Source of the DNA: Erythrobacter rubeus
GTDB taxonomy: Bacteria > Pseudomonadota > Alphaproteobacteria > Sphingomonadales > Sphingomonadaceae
Assembly: GCF_014705715.1 (NCBI RefSeq)
Contig: NZ_JACXLC010000001.1
Location: 1,284,457 to 1,348,456, forward strand
DNA: 64,000 bases
Direction: 5' to 3'
The notes under the pieces are model-generated. The model saw only the letters and a program-made list of their open reading frames with translations. It was not told the DNA's origin and ran no database searches. Shown piece by piece: positions 44,011 through 53,559 of this stretch (the first letter of the stretch is position 1; every line of letters starts with the position of its first letter). A program made the position numbers and the translations under genes.

Positions 44011-45017
44011 TCACTCTGCCGCTTCAAGAGCAGGTTCTGAGAACCGGTCCCGGTCGTGCGGTGCGCTCAGGTCCTGATCCGGCCCGATCGAGACGATGCG
44101 GTGCGGATTGATCGATTCATGGCTCGCATAATAATGCTTGCGCGAATGCTCCATGTTGATCGTCCCGGCGATGCCCGGCTGCTGATAAAGATCGCGCAGA
44201 TAGTTCGACAGGTTCGGATAGTCCGCAATCCGGCGCTTGTCGCATTTGAAATGCCCGACATAGACAGGGTCGAAACGCACCAGAGTTGGGAACAGGCGCC
44301 AGTCGGCTTCGGTGATTGTGTCGCCGGTGAGATAGCGCTGCGTGGAAAGTCGCTCTTCGAGCCAGTCGAGCGTGTCGAATAGTGGGTTCACCGCCTCTTC
44401 GTAAGCTTCCTGCGTGGTCGCAAAGCCCGACTTGTAAACGCCGTTATTGAGCGTGTGATAGATCCGCTCGTTAACTTCGTCGATCTCCTCGCGCAGTGCC
44501 TCGGGATAGTAGTCACCCGGCTTCGCGCCGATGTCGTCAAAGGCAGAGTTGAACATCCTGATAATCTCCGAAGACTCGTTCGAGACGATGGTTTGCGTCT
44601 TCGTGTCCCACAGCACCGGGACAGTCACACGGCCCGTATGCTCGGGATTGGCGCGCAGATAAATCTCATACATGCGTGTCGCATCGCCCAGACGATCGCC
44701 GACAATGCCATCTTCGTCTTCTTCGAAGGTCCAACCTTCCTCGCCCATGAACCAATGCACGATGGAAACGGAAATCATGTCTTCAAGGCCCTTCAAGCCC
44801 GGAAGATCAGAGCGCGGTGCGCCCAGGGGCAGGCATAGGCGACATAGAGGTGATAGCGACCCGGTTCCGCCTTAAACCCGGCTTCGCCCGAAGGGCCAGC
44901 GGAGCCATCAGCCGTGACCCATGAACGAAACGCTGCGTCTTTGCGCACGAAGCGCCCGCCTGATGATTTAGTGTCGTACCATTGGTCGACCCATTTGCCG
45001 TCTACCAAAAGTCCCAT
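44011..45017 (-). pseudogene. Frameshifted second glutathionyl-hydroquinone reductase
   Basis: Two minus-strand frames, 45017-44793 and 44796-44011, encode consecutive parts of one YqjG-type reductase. The first ends Ala-Cys63-Pro-Trp-Ala-His-Arg-Ala-Leu-Ile-Phe-Arg-Ala and then stops; the second continues Leu-Lys-Gly-Leu-Glu-Asp-Met-Ile-Ser-Val as in the intact family, including NNGVYKSGF. One base is missing within GGGCTTGAAGG on the minus strand near 44795; restoring it would rejoin the frames. The catalytic Cys is present, with CPWA rather than CPWC. It is either a decaying duplicate of the gene at 41261, which it resembles throughout, or a sequencing error. Confidence 0.8.
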
Positions 45018-45088
45018 GAAAGCTCTCCAAAATTACGGGGAATTGACTTCGCAATCGATTGTCGGATTGCGGGTTGTTTGCCTTACTG

Positions 45089-45700
45089 TCAGACAGGTTC
45101 TTCGGTGCGCGCATCAAGCTTGAGCGCTTCGATCTGCGCTTTGGCCTTTGCGATCCCAGCTGACTCATCACCCATCAGACCATCGGCAGCGACCGTTTGC
45201 ACGTCGGTGATGCCGAGGAATCCGAGCACGTGGCGCGTGTAGTCGCTGGCATAGTCTATATCGGAGCCAACAGGTGTTCCGCCTGACGTGTGAACGACAA
45301 TGGCCCGCTTGTCCTGGAGCAGACCTTGGGGTCCGGTCTCAGTGTACTGAAAGGTCACGCCAGCACGCGCCACGAGGTCTATCCAAGCCTTGAATGCGGC
45401 TGGTACCGAGAAGTTGTAGATAGGTACGCCGAGCACAATAATGTCGGCTTTTTGAAGCTCAGCGACAAGCTCGTCCGATGCAGCCAGATGCGCTTTCTGC
45501 CCGTCCGTGCGGTCCGCTTCAGGTGTAAAGTTGGAAAAGATCCAGGCTTCGTCAACGAGTTCAGGCTTGGGTTCAGCCAGGTCCCTGCGGATGATCTCTA
45601 CGTTCGGAGAGTCCAGGTGATCGATCACCATTTGAGTAAGAGCGCGTGAATGAGAACCGGTGTGTCGGCCTGACGCATCGAGATGAAGAATAGTGGTCAT
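45089..45700 (-). CDS. azoR: FMN-dependent NADH:quinone reductase/azoreductase
   Basis: A 203-residue flavodoxin-fold enzyme of the AzoR family. LHLDASGR at the N-terminus binds the FMN phosphate, VPIYNFSVPAAFKAWIDLVARAGVTF near residue 95 is the family's flavin loop, and Ser-Gly-Gly-Thr-Pro-Val-Gly near 142 is the next. These enzymes reduce quinones and azo compounds with NADH in two-electron steps. It is first in the detoxification operon and diverges from a LysR regulator, a common pairing. Start is the ATG with AGGATG context at 45700. Confidence 0.92.
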   Translation of the reverse strand: MTTILHLDASGRHTGSHSRALTQMVIDHLDSPNVEIIRRDLAEPKPELVDEAWIFSNFTPEADRTDGQKAHLAASDELVAELQKADIIVLGVPIYNFSVPAAFKAWIDLVARAGVTFQYTETGPQGLLQDKRAIVVHTSGGTPVGSDIDYASDYTRHVLGFLGITDVQTVAADGLMGDESAGIAKAKAQIEALKLDARTEEPV

Positions 45701-45856
45701 GAGAGCATCCTCGTTGAGCGCGAGTGAGTGCCGCGTATTGCTCGGACGATCGGCGGAAAAGGCGAGAGAAAAAGTTCACGAAAAGGATATGGCATTCGAA
45801 TATCACGTTCGATATGAGCAAAAGATCAACCTATCATTCTCCTAAAGAGAACGACT
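45701..45856. promoter_or_regulatory. Divergent azoR/LysR control region
   Basis: The 156-base region between the two divergent genes must hold both promoters. Near 45790-45815 two direct copies of a TTCGAATAT/TTCGATAT-like sequence occur in phase on one helix face, a plausible LysR contact. The match is short and could be chance. Confidence 0.4.
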
Positions 45857-46753
45857 GTGAACAAGTTCGAAGAAATGCGGACCTTTTCGGCGGTGGCGGA
45901 TCACGGAGTGAATGGCGCATCCCGCGCACTTCATATCGCGCCGTCCGCAGTAAGTCGGCGCGTCAAGGACTTGGAGTCCCGCTTGGGAACACAGCTTTTC
46001 TCACGGACTGGCCGCTCCATGACACTGACAGACGATGGAGAGCGGTTTCTCGCCACTGCCCGCGAAATAATGGAGCAGCTCGAAGAGGCGGAGGTTCGCA
46101 TGCGCGATGCGCAGGGTACCCTGGTCGGAAGATTGCGGGTAGCTGCACCGCTTTCTTTCGGGATGCGGTACGTCGTCCCCGCATTAAATCAATTTTTGAG
46201 CAAACACCCCAATTTGGATCTCGATCTTAACCTCGACGATCGGCGCGTCGACATTGTGCGCGAGGGGTTCGACGTCGCGATTAGAGTAGGCGACCTTCCC
46301 AGCTCTTCTTTGCGAGCCAAGCGTCTCGGCACATGGCCGTTTGTGGTCGCAGCCAGCCCTGAGTTCGTCTCCCGCCACCCGCCCATAAGGGCTCCTGAAG
46401 ATCTCAATGGCGCCCCAGGCTTGCTCTACGCACCCAAAGCCCGGCCGGATGTGTGGATCGGTAGGACGGATAGCGGGCAAATGGAGCAAGCGACACTGGT
46501 GCCAAAGCTCGTTTCGAACAACGGCGATGCATTACGGGCGGCTTCAGTCGATAGTTTGGGCGTCCTTTGCGAGCCCCACTTCATAATTGCAGATGAGCTC
46601 GCGAACGGACAACTCGTACAGCTGCTTTCCCAGTTTGACTTCGGTGAGGTCGAAGCTCACGCTCTATGGCCTGCGCAGGATTACATGCCAGCCCGACTGC
46701 GGGCACTGATTGATCACATGTCCGCCTCGTTTGCAGATACCGACACGCGATAA
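45857..46753 (+). CDS. LysR-family transcriptional regulator
   Basis: A 298-residue LysR regulator starting at GTG, with AAAGAGA upstream. Residues 1-60 are the winged HTH: FEEMRTFSAVADHGV, then Ala-Ser-Arg-Ala-Leu and Pro-Ser-Ala-Val-Ser-Arg-Arg-Val-Lys-Asp-Leu-Glu, with RLGTQLFSRTGRS as the wing. Residues 90-295 are the substrate-binding domain. It diverges from azoR and probably activates or represses the quinone-detoxification operon in response to quinones or electrophiles. Confidence 0.92.
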   Translation: MNKFEEMRTFSAVADHGVNGASRALHIAPSAVSRRVKDLESRLGTQLFSRTGRSMTLTDDGERFLATAREIMEQLEEAEVRMRDAQGTLVGRLRVAAPLSFGMRYVVPALNQFLSKHPNLDLDLNLDDRRVDIVREGFDVAIRVGDLPSSSLRAKRLGTWPFVVAASPEFVSRHPPIRAPEDLNGAPGLLYAPKARPDVWIGRTDSGQMEQATLVPKLVSNNGDALRAASVDSLGVLCEPHFIIADELANGQLVQLLSQFDFGEVEAHALWPAQDYMPARLRALIDHMSASFADTDTR

Positions 46754-46798
46754 GTCCATTTCGAATGGACTGACAAGTGCACGGGGAAACACATTGCA

Positions 46799-46816
46799 AT
46801 CACATGCTGATGTGAT
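46799..46816 (+). promoter_or_regulatory. Palindrome and -10-like box directly before the HTH-ribBA start
   Basis: ATCACAT (46799-46805) pairs perfectly with ATGTGAT (46810-46816) around GCTG. Its right arm runs into GATAAT (46814-46819), a good -10 box only eight bases before the ATG at 46828. Transcription from it would begin almost at the start codon, giving a leaderless message; no Shine-Dalgarno sequence is present. A protein bound to the palindrome would cover the promoter. The ribBA product has its own DNA-binding-type N-terminus and is a candidate. Confidence 0.55.
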
Positions 46817-46827
46817 AATGCGATCGC

Positions 46828-48075
46828 ATGAGCACATCGATTATCACACGCGTTCGCGACCTCGTCTCCTCAGGTGAATTCACCAAGGCGGGTCTTGCCC
46901 GCGCGGCGGGGCTTCACGCAAACACCTTGCGGGATGCCGCGGAGGACGATTGGAATCCGACGGCTGAAACGCTCGCTAAGCTTCAGGCATTTCTCGACGC
47001 CAATGACGAACGACCGGTGCTGGTCGGGATCGAGGAGATCATCGACGAGGCGCGCAACGGGCGGATGTACATTCTCGTTGATGATGAGGACCGCGAGAAC
47101 GAAGGCGATCTCATCATACCGGGGCAGATGGCGACCCCGGCGGCGATCAACTTCATGGCGACCCATGGGCGCGGCCTGATCTGTCTCGCGCTCGACAAAG
47201 AACGCGTGGATCAGCTCGGCCTTGAGCCTATGAGCCGTAACAACAAGGAAAGCATGCAGACGGCCTTCACGACCTCGATCGAGGCGAAGGAAGGCGTGAC
47301 CACCGGTATCTCCGCTGCAGACCGCGCCCGGACCGTATCGGTTGCCATCGACGCGACAAAAGGCGCAGACGATATCGTAACGCCCGGCCATGTCTTTCCC
47401 TTGATGGCCCGCAATGGCGGTACGCTTGTGCGAGCCGGCCATACCGAGGCCGCGGTCGACATCTCACGCCTTGCCGGGCTCAACCCAAGCGGTGTCATCT
47501 GCGAGATCATGAACGATGATGGCACCATGGCCCGCCTCGACGATCTGGTCACGTTTGCTCGCAAGCATGACCTCAAGATAGGGACAATCCGGGACCTCAT
47601 CGCCTACCGTATGCGCAACGATCATCTTGTCGAGCGCATCGATGAGAGCAGTTTCGAAAGCGATTACGGCGGTCAGTGGCGATTGATCACTTATAACAAC
47701 CGGGTCGAGAACACCCAGGCCTATGTTCTTCAGAAAGGGCACGTATCACCCGGCGAACCCACCCTCGCCCGCGTCCATCCTATTTCGGTGTTCGACGATA
47801 TCCTCGGCCAACCGGGTCCGCGCAAGCGCACCTTACAGCGCGCCATGAGCGCTATCGGCGATCATGGATCCGGGGTGATCGTAATCCTCACCAGCCGCAT
47901 CGGCGCCGGGGAATGGAGCCAGGACGAAGAAATCCGCAATATCGGGATTGGCTCGCAAATCCTCGCCGATCTGGGCGTGCACGACATGATCCTGCTTTCC
48001 AATTCACGCCCCGACCTCGTGGCGATCGAAGGCTACGGCCTCACCATTTCCGATTTCAAATCCATCCCGGAGTAA
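46828..48075 (+). CDS. ribBA: HTH-fused RibB with degenerate cyclohydrolase II domain
   Basis: A 415-residue riboflavin-pathway protein. Residues 1-57 look like an Xre-type helix-turn-helix: [14 protein letters not shown], then Thr-Ala-Glu-Thr-Leu-Ala-Lys-Leu. Residues about 63-265 are a complete 3,4-dihydroxy-2-butanone 4-phosphate synthase with [28 protein letters not shown] and [10 protein letters not shown], turning ribulose 5-phosphate into the riboflavin precursor and formate. Residues about 275-415 have the GTP cyclohydrolase II fold, but the zinc cysteines are missing: RVHSECLTGD is replaced by [10 protein letters not shown] and no C-x-C follows. So only the synthase is expected to work, and another GTP cyclohydrolase II should exist elsewhere. 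ribH follows seven bases later. Confidence 0.92.
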   Translation: MSTSIITRVRDLVSSGEFTKAGLARAAGLHANTLRDAAEDDWNPTAETLAKLQAFLDANDERPVLVGIEEIIDEARNGRMYILVDDEDRENEGDLIIPGQMATPAAINFMATHGRGLICLALDKERVDQLGLEPMSRNNKESMQTAFTTSIEAKEGVTTGISAADRARTVSVAIDATKGADDIVTPGHVFPLMARNGGTLVRAGHTEAAVDISRLAGLNPSGVICEIMNDDGTMARLDDLVTFARKHDLKIGTIRDLIAYRMRNDHLVERIDESSFESDYGGQWRLITYNNRVENTQAYVLQKGHVSPGEPTLARVHPISVFDDILGQPGPRKRTLQRAMSAIGDHGSGVIVILTSRIGAGEWSQDEEIRNIGIGSQILADLGVHDMILLSNSRPDLVAIEGYGLTISDFKSIPE

Positions 48076-48082
48076 GAAGAGT

Positions 48083-48505
48083 ATGGCCAGGTTCCTGATT
48101 GTCGAGGCGCGTTTCTACGAGAACTTCAACGATATGCTGATTGCTGGCGCGAAAGCCGCGCTTCAAGCAGCGGGGCACGAAGTCGAGGTTCTGACCGTAC
48201 CAGGAGCGCTGGAGATTCCGGGCGCGATCGCTCTGGCCGCTGAAAGCGGTGAGTTCGATGGCTTCGTCGCGATCGGCGTGGTGATCCGCGGTGAAACCTA
48301 CCATTTCGAGATCGTTGCCGGCGAGAGCGCGAGAGCCATCATGGCGCTGACAATGGACGGTATCCCAATCGGCAATGGCATCCTGACAGTCGAAAACGAG
48401 GACCAGGCGAATTTGCGCGCCGATCCTTCGCAAAAGGACAAGGGCGGCGAGGCAGCCAAGGCCGCGCTGTCATTGCTTTCGCTCGCGGAGCGATTTGCCA
48501 GTTAG
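48083..48505 (+). CDS. ribH: 6,7-dimethyl-8-ribityllumazine synthase
   Basis: A 140-residue lumazine synthase, of the family's usual length. It joins the butanone phosphate from RibB with the pyrimidine intermediate to make the direct precursor of riboflavin. Motifs are [12 protein letters not shown] near the N-terminus, the phosphate/substrate region [29 protein letters not shown] with the catalytic His, and [13 protein letters not shown]. It forms an operon with ribBA; an AGAAGAG site lies in the short gap. Confidence 0.95.
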   Translation: MARFLIVEARFYENFNDMLIAGAKAALQAAGHEVEVLTVPGALEIPGAIALAAESGEFDGFVAIGVVIRGETYHFEIVAGESARAIMALTMDGIPIGNGILTVENEDQANLRADPSQKDKGGEAAKAALSLLSLAERFAS

Positions 48506-48603
48506 CCACAATTTCTGGCTGCAGGGGTGCCGACAGCTCGCCAACATAAGTAGTATCCCGGATATAGAAATTCATAAGTCGCGCTTACGACTCGTTTTGG
48601 AGG

Positions 48604-48623
48604 CCTCGCATACTCATGCGAGG
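48604..48623 (+). repeat. Perfect hairpin between ribH and a small gene
   Basis: CCTCGCAT pairs with ATGCGAGG around ACTC, 98 bases after ribH and 42 bases before the 73-residue ORF. There is no T-run, only ATATTTG, so it would be a weak terminator at best. It may instead end the rib message or shape the leader of the small gene. Confidence 0.45.
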
Positions 48624-48664
48624 ATATTTGAGGGCGTAAACGACGTTTCTAATGGGATTTTGCC

Positions 48665-48886
48665 ATGGCCAATAAGCCGCTACCGGAGGCTCACCAGCTT
48701 CAAGCCGTCATCGACTCTCTCGATGATCAATTGGTCATATTGGACGATTTTGGCGCAGGTATTGCCGCAATTCATGTGAACGCAGCAATCGAGCAATTAC
48801 ACAGCAACTTGTCCGCGATTACCAATTGCGACCTCACTTCGTATGATCCTGCGATACTGTGTCTGCTGCCCGGTTCAGCCGGTTAG
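48665..48886 (+). CDS. Small hypothetical protein
   Basis: A 73-residue protein I cannot place. Residues 5-45 look helical, with LQAVIDSLDDQLVILDDF followed by an alanine-rich helix and EQLHSNL. There is no signal or membrane segment. The amphipathic helix and length suit a small regulator or dimerising protein, but nothing confirms expression. It lies between the rib operon and a MarR-like gene on the same strand. Confidence 0.4.
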   Translation: MANKPLPEAHQLQAVIDSLDDQLVILDDFGAGIAAIHVNAAIEQLHSNLSAITNCDLTSYDPAILCLLPGSAG

Positions 48887-48930
48887 CACCGGCTGTCTTA
48901 GCAGGTCTAAGGGTCAGCCCTTAATTTCCT

Positions 48931-49680
48931 TTGGAAGCCAATGAGATAGTGTCTGGCTCCGGCGTTTACCGCTCATGCGAGCGTGTGATGACAGCAGCGC
49001 CGCCTCGGAGGGAAACCAGTGGTAGGTCGTCGTACCGGAGAGAAAATTTGGCAGGGAACCTGGGGAGGCAAAGACCTCTCCGACTTGGCGCGGCAGGTGG
49101 GCTGTTGACGGAGCGCGCAGAAAACTGGGGCCTCACTGATATCGCGCGAGATGCTCGCTCAGACGCTCAGAGGCATGGAATAGCGTTGAGAGACCTTGCG
49201 GAACAGCTCAGCAGCATCGCTCAAAAACTCGTTTCGATTGAGGGTCGGTCGGCACCGCTTCAGGGTCCTCACCGTTCGGGTGAACCAACCCACAAGTCGC
49301 AAGAGACCTCTGAAGTCATTCACGGCGCGGCATACAATCTCGCTGGACGCGGCAAAATGGCGCGCTCAATCTACAGTATCCGGCGCAGACGCGAATTCAT
49401 TTTTGGCGACGCCGATCTTTTCGGCGAGCCCGCTTGGGATATCCTGCTCGATCTGTATGCTGCTTACGCAAGCGGAAAGACTGTCTCGGTTTCGAGCGCC
49501 TGCATCGGTTCTGCTGCGCCGCCGACGACCGGCCTGCGTTGGCTTGGTATCCTGGCAGACCAGGACCTCGTCGTCCGCGAACACGATCCGAACGACCAGC
49601 GCCGCGTTAACGTGAGGCTTTCAGATGCAGCCATCGCGAAAATGGATGCCTATTTCGCGGAGGTTTCTGCGGCCGTTTAA
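48931..49680 (+). CDS. MarR-like winged-helix protein with long N-terminus
   Basis: Up to 249 residues. The C-terminal part from about residue 142 (MARSIYSIRRRREF) is a winged-helix domain: DLFGEPAWDILLDLY, then the recognition-helix region PTTGLRWLGIL, then the wing with Asp-Pro-Asn-Asp-Gln-Arg-Arg-Val-Asn-Val-Arg-Leu, as in MarR regulators. Residues 85-110 may form a coiled coil. The N-terminal 60 residues look poorly conserved, and an in-frame ATG at 48988 is an alternative start. It ends 12 bases from the convergent enolase gene. Target unknown. Confidence 0.68.
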   Translation: MEANEIVSGSGVYRSCERVMTAAPPRRETSGRSSYRRENLAGNLGRQRPLRLGAAGGLLTERAENWGLTDIARDARSDAQRHGIALRDLAEQLSSIAQKLVSIEGRSAPLQGPHRSGEPTHKSQETSEVIHGAAYNLAGRGKMARSIYSIRRRREFIFGDADLFGEPAWDILLDLYAAYASGKTVSVSSACIGSAAPPTTGLRWLGILADQDLVVREHDPNDQRRVNVRLSDAAIAKMDAYFAEVSAAV

Positions 49681-49692
49681 AGCCTGTTGAGA

Positions 49693-51063
<1,371 letters not shown>

Positions 51064-51166
51064 CTATTCGTCGGAACATCGGGGCGCAAGGCGCGTTGAA
51101 ATCAAAACTGTAACCCCGCGCATTCCGACTGGAAAAGCAACAACATGGAGGGCTAATAGAAAGACC

Positions 51167-51757
51167 ATGGCTGAGACGAAGATTACCAAAACCCCGGCGA
51201 AGACATCGACCAAGGGCGCGACGACCAAGTCGACCCGCCCAAAGAAAGCTGCGCCGAAGAAGACCGCTGCAACCGCGCGGCCTGCTGACGAAGCGAAGAC
51301 GCGTTTCAATGCAGCGTTGGAGGAAGCCAAGGCAGGCGCCGCCGCGTTGCGCGCGGAAGCAGGCGACCGTGCTGGTGAGTATCGCAACCAGGCACGCAGC
51401 AAGGGCGATGAATTCCTCGACGAAGCGCGCGCCTATGGCGAAAAGGCCAAACACCGTGCAGGCGATCTTGCAGTAGATGCGAAGTCCGCAACGAGCGATG
51501 GCATTGCGTCGATTGGCAAGGTTATCGCTGACACCGCGCCGCAGATCGACGAACGCCTCGGCGAACAATATGGCGATTATGCTCGTAAAGCGTCGCGCAG
51601 CCTTGCCGAAACCTCCGCCAAGCTGGACGCCAAGAGCGTCGAGGAACTCGGCGAAGATGCCCGCGAATTCGTACGCAAGAGCCCAGGCACTGCGATCGGT
51701 ATCGCGGCAGTTGCAGGCTACCTGCTTGCACGCCTATTCCGCGGATCGAGCAAGTAA
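51167..51757 (+). CDS. YqjD/ElaB-type membrane-anchored protein with histone-like tail
   Basis: A 196-residue protein. Residues 1-40 are rich in Lys, Ala, Thr and Pro with Pro-Lys-Lys-Ala-Ala-Pro-Lys-Lys runs like histone H1 tails. Residues 40-165 are charged, helical and coiled-coil-like. The C-terminus, Ser-Pro-Gly-Thr-Ala-Ile-Gly-Ile-Ala-Ala-Val-Ala-Gly-Tyr-Leu-Leu-Ala, is the short membrane anchor of the DUF883 (ElaB/YqjD) family. In E. coli, YqjD ties ribosomes to the membrane in stationary phase; a similar role is inference. A membrane phasin-like role is an alternative. It heads a four-gene set with a YqjE-like protein next. The start at 51167 avoids an implausible 48-residue extension. 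Confidence 0.75.
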   Translation: MAETKITKTPAKTSTKGATTKSTRPKKAAPKKTAATARPADEAKTRFNAALEEAKAGAAALRAEAGDRAGEYRNQARSKGDEFLDEARAYGEKAKHRAGDLAVDAKSATSDGIASIGKVIADTAPQIDERLGEQYGDYARKASRSLAETSAKLDAKSVEELGEDAREFVRKSPGTAIGIAAVAGYLLARLFRGSSK

Positions 51758-51780
51758 TTCGATACTTGGGGGGACAGTGA

Positions 51781-52230
51781 ATGCGTGATGACGAACGTCC
51801 GTCGGATGAGGAGCATGGCGCTCTCGATCCGGTGGATTCAGAAACCGCGGAAGCTGATCCCTCCAGCGATGAGGATGCCGAATACGAGGAATCGCTGACC
51901 GATGAGTTGTCCGCGCTCATTGATGACGGGCGGACTTACGCCGAAGCCGAGATAGGCTTTCAGAAAACGCGCGCAAAATTGGCGGGCGCGAGCGTGGGCA
52001 AGGCTGTTGCCTTACTGGTCGTAGCCGCAATTACGCTTCACATCGCTGTCCTCGCCCTCGCAGTCGGTTTGGTGATCGCGCTCGAGCCGTTGGTTACCAT
52101 CTGGGGTGCGATCGCCATTGTCGTTGGCGTTTTGCTACTCGTCACCGGCTGGCTCGCGCTGAAGGCCAAGCGGAACGCCGACAGGCTTGGTCTGATGTTC
52201 GGGTCGTCTCAGAAAGGGGACGGAGAATGA
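51781..52230 (+). CDS. YqjE-like (phage-holin superfamily) membrane protein
   Basis: A 149-residue protein. The first 45 residues are acidic and probably disordered; residues about 60-140 contain a helix and two hydrophobic segments (about 75-100 and 105-125) separated by a short loop, in the pattern of the putative holin-superfamily III/YqjE proteins. It is 23 bases after the YqjD-like gene and overlaps the next ORF as ATGA. In enterobacteria yqjD and yqjE are adjacent, which supports the assignment. Exact function is unknown. Confidence 0.72.
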   Translation: MRDDERPSDEEHGALDPVDSETAEADPSSDEDAEYEESLTDELSALIDDGRTYAEAEIGFQKTRAKLAGASVGKAVALLVVAAITLHIAVLALAVGLVIALEPLVTIWGAIAIVVGVLLLVTGWLALKAKRNADRLGLMFGSSQKGDGE

Positions 52231-52628
52231 AGGATCTCGATCAGAACTTCTACGAAGATCGCGCCCTTCGCGATGCGGCCCGAGAAGTGTTTCTCGCAGA
52301 CCTTGCGCACGTCCGTGCCTCCCTTTCGGGAACGGGCATCGCCGGCCGGATGGTCGACCGCGTAGGCGAAGGCGCGAAGGATGTGTTTCAAACGGCCAAG
52401 GAAAACGCCGACGACAATCCCGGTATCATCGCCGCGCTGATCGGCGCGATCCTGCTATGGATTTCGCGAGGGACCATTTTCGAAATGCTTGGTCTCACGA
52501 ATTCAGATGACCACGAAGTCGATGAGATAGCTTCCAGCGATGGGACAACGCCTTCCACCGAACACACGGATGCATCGACCGACGAACACGATACGCAAAT
52601 TGAAATGCCCGGAGAACCCGATGACTGA
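52227..52628 (+). CDS. Small membrane protein of the YqjDE-like operon
   Basis: A 133-residue protein. Residues 1-62 are helical and charged; residues about 65-85 form one membrane segment (Pro-Gly-Ile-Ile-Ala-Ala-Leu-Ile-Gly-Ala-Ile-Leu-Leu-Trp-Ile); residues 95-133 are an acidic, Thr/Ser/His-rich tail. It has a DUF3618-like layout but the match is loose. Overlaps both neighbours, so it is translated with them. Confidence 0.62.
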   Translation: MKDLDQNFYEDRALRDAAREVFLADLAHVRASLSGTGIAGRMVDRVGEGAKDVFQTAKENADDNPGIIAALIGAILLWISRGTIFEMLGLTNSDDHEVDEIASSDGTTPSTEHTDASTDEHDTQIEMPGEPDD

Positions 52629-53208
52629 CACTGCCGAAACCAACACCCCCGCAGTCGCAGACAAGCGCGACGAACTCCGCGCAAAAATCGAAGCCAGTGA
52701 GCGCCGCATCGAGCAAAGGACGCTTGCTGATCAGGCAAAGGAAGCGGCTGGCGCTGCGACGAATTACGCGCGAGAGCATCCGCTGACTGTCCTCGGCGGA
52801 GCGATCGCGGTTGGTCTTGTCGTGGGCGCGATGACGTCACGTGGACGCCGCGCCGCCCGGGGCGCGGCCGTCGGCACCGTAAACGCCGTGAACAGCGCCG
52901 CCCGCAGCACCAAGGATGCCGTGGGCAATGCTTCGACAAAGCAGGTTTCGAGATTCGGCACACTGCTCGCCGATGCGATCACCGCGTATGGCATCAAGCT
53001 GATCGATGACGCGCTCGATACGGCGCAAGCCGGCCAGGACAAGCTCGAAGACCTTGGGGATAGCGCTAGCTCAAAAGCGCGCCAGCTGCGCAGGGACGCG
53101 GAGTATTATGCTGGGACGGCGGCAGACAAAGGCAAGCAAGTCACGCGCCGGACGCGTCGCCGCGCTGGACGCGCCGTTCGCGACCTGAAGGACAAGGTCA
53201 CCAGCTGA
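52621..53208 (+). CDS. Second YqjD/DUF883-like membrane protein
   Basis: A 195-residue protein. After an acidic N-terminal helix, residues about 50-70 hold the segment REHPLTVLGGAIAVGLVVGA followed by Arg, very similar in pattern to the YqjD C-terminal anchor. The rest (75-195) is a positively charged, Ala-rich helical region ending in a basic Arg/Lys tail. So its anchor is internal, unlike the first YqjD-like protein, and its long basic arm would face the cytoplasm, where it could touch DNA or ribosomes (inference). Start at 52621 overlaps the previous stop. Confidence 0.68.
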   Translation: MTDTAETNTPAVADKRDELRAKIEASERRIEQRTLADQAKEAAGAATNYAREHPLTVLGGAIAVGLVVGAMTSRGRRAARGAAVGTVNAVNSAARSTKDAVGNASTKQVSRFGTLLADAITAYGIKLIDDALDTAQAGQDKLEDLGDSASSKARQLRRDAEYYAGTAADKGKQVTRRTRRRAGRAVRDLKDKVTS

Positions 53209-53307
53209 ACGCATTGAGTGGACGGTAAAGAGAGCGCTCTTGCCCACGGGCTCCGATGCGCTAAATGGCGCGTCAACTTAAACGCTCTCCTCCCCAAGGA
53301 TATTCTC

Positions 53308-53538
53308 ATGGAAGAAACCACCACAGCGCAGCGACTTCATCTCGTGATGGGCGGACGCGTTACCGACCCACGCGGCATCGAGTTTCAGGACCCGGAAAGC
53401 TTGCACGTGGTCGGCGTCTACAGCTCCTATGACGCCGCGGTTGATGCCTGGCGCGCTCAGGCACAACGGACAGTCGACGACGCCGAGATGAAATATGTCG
53501 TCGTCCACATTCACAAGCTCCTGACGCCAGACGCGTAA
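53308..53538 (+). CDS. DUF4170-family small protein
   Basis: A 76-residue protein matching the DUF4170 pattern: His-Leu-Val-Met-Gly-Gly-Arg-Val at the start, PRGIEFQDPESLHVVGVYSS, Ala-Trp-Arg-Ala-Gln-Ala-Gln-Arg-Thr-Val-Asp-Asp-Ala and a final Val-Val-His-Ile-His-Lys-Leu-Leu. The family is found in alphaproteobacteria and lacks a settled function. The ATG at 53308 is chosen because it follows an AAGGATATT leader and starts the conserved part. A 10-base AGAGCGCTCT palindrome lies about 70 bases upstream. Confidence 0.85.
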   Translation: MEETTTAQRLHLVMGGRVTDPRGIEFQDPESLHVVGVYSSYDAAVDAWRAQAQRTVDDAEMKYVVVHIHKLLTPDA

Positions 53539-53559
53539 GGGCGCGCCAGAACGTCTCCG

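Noticed and set aside
46754-46827. FMN riboswitch upstream of ribBA
   Set aside because: Only 74 bases separate the genes and none of the conserved riboswitch helices is present; a short palindrome and -10 box fill the space.
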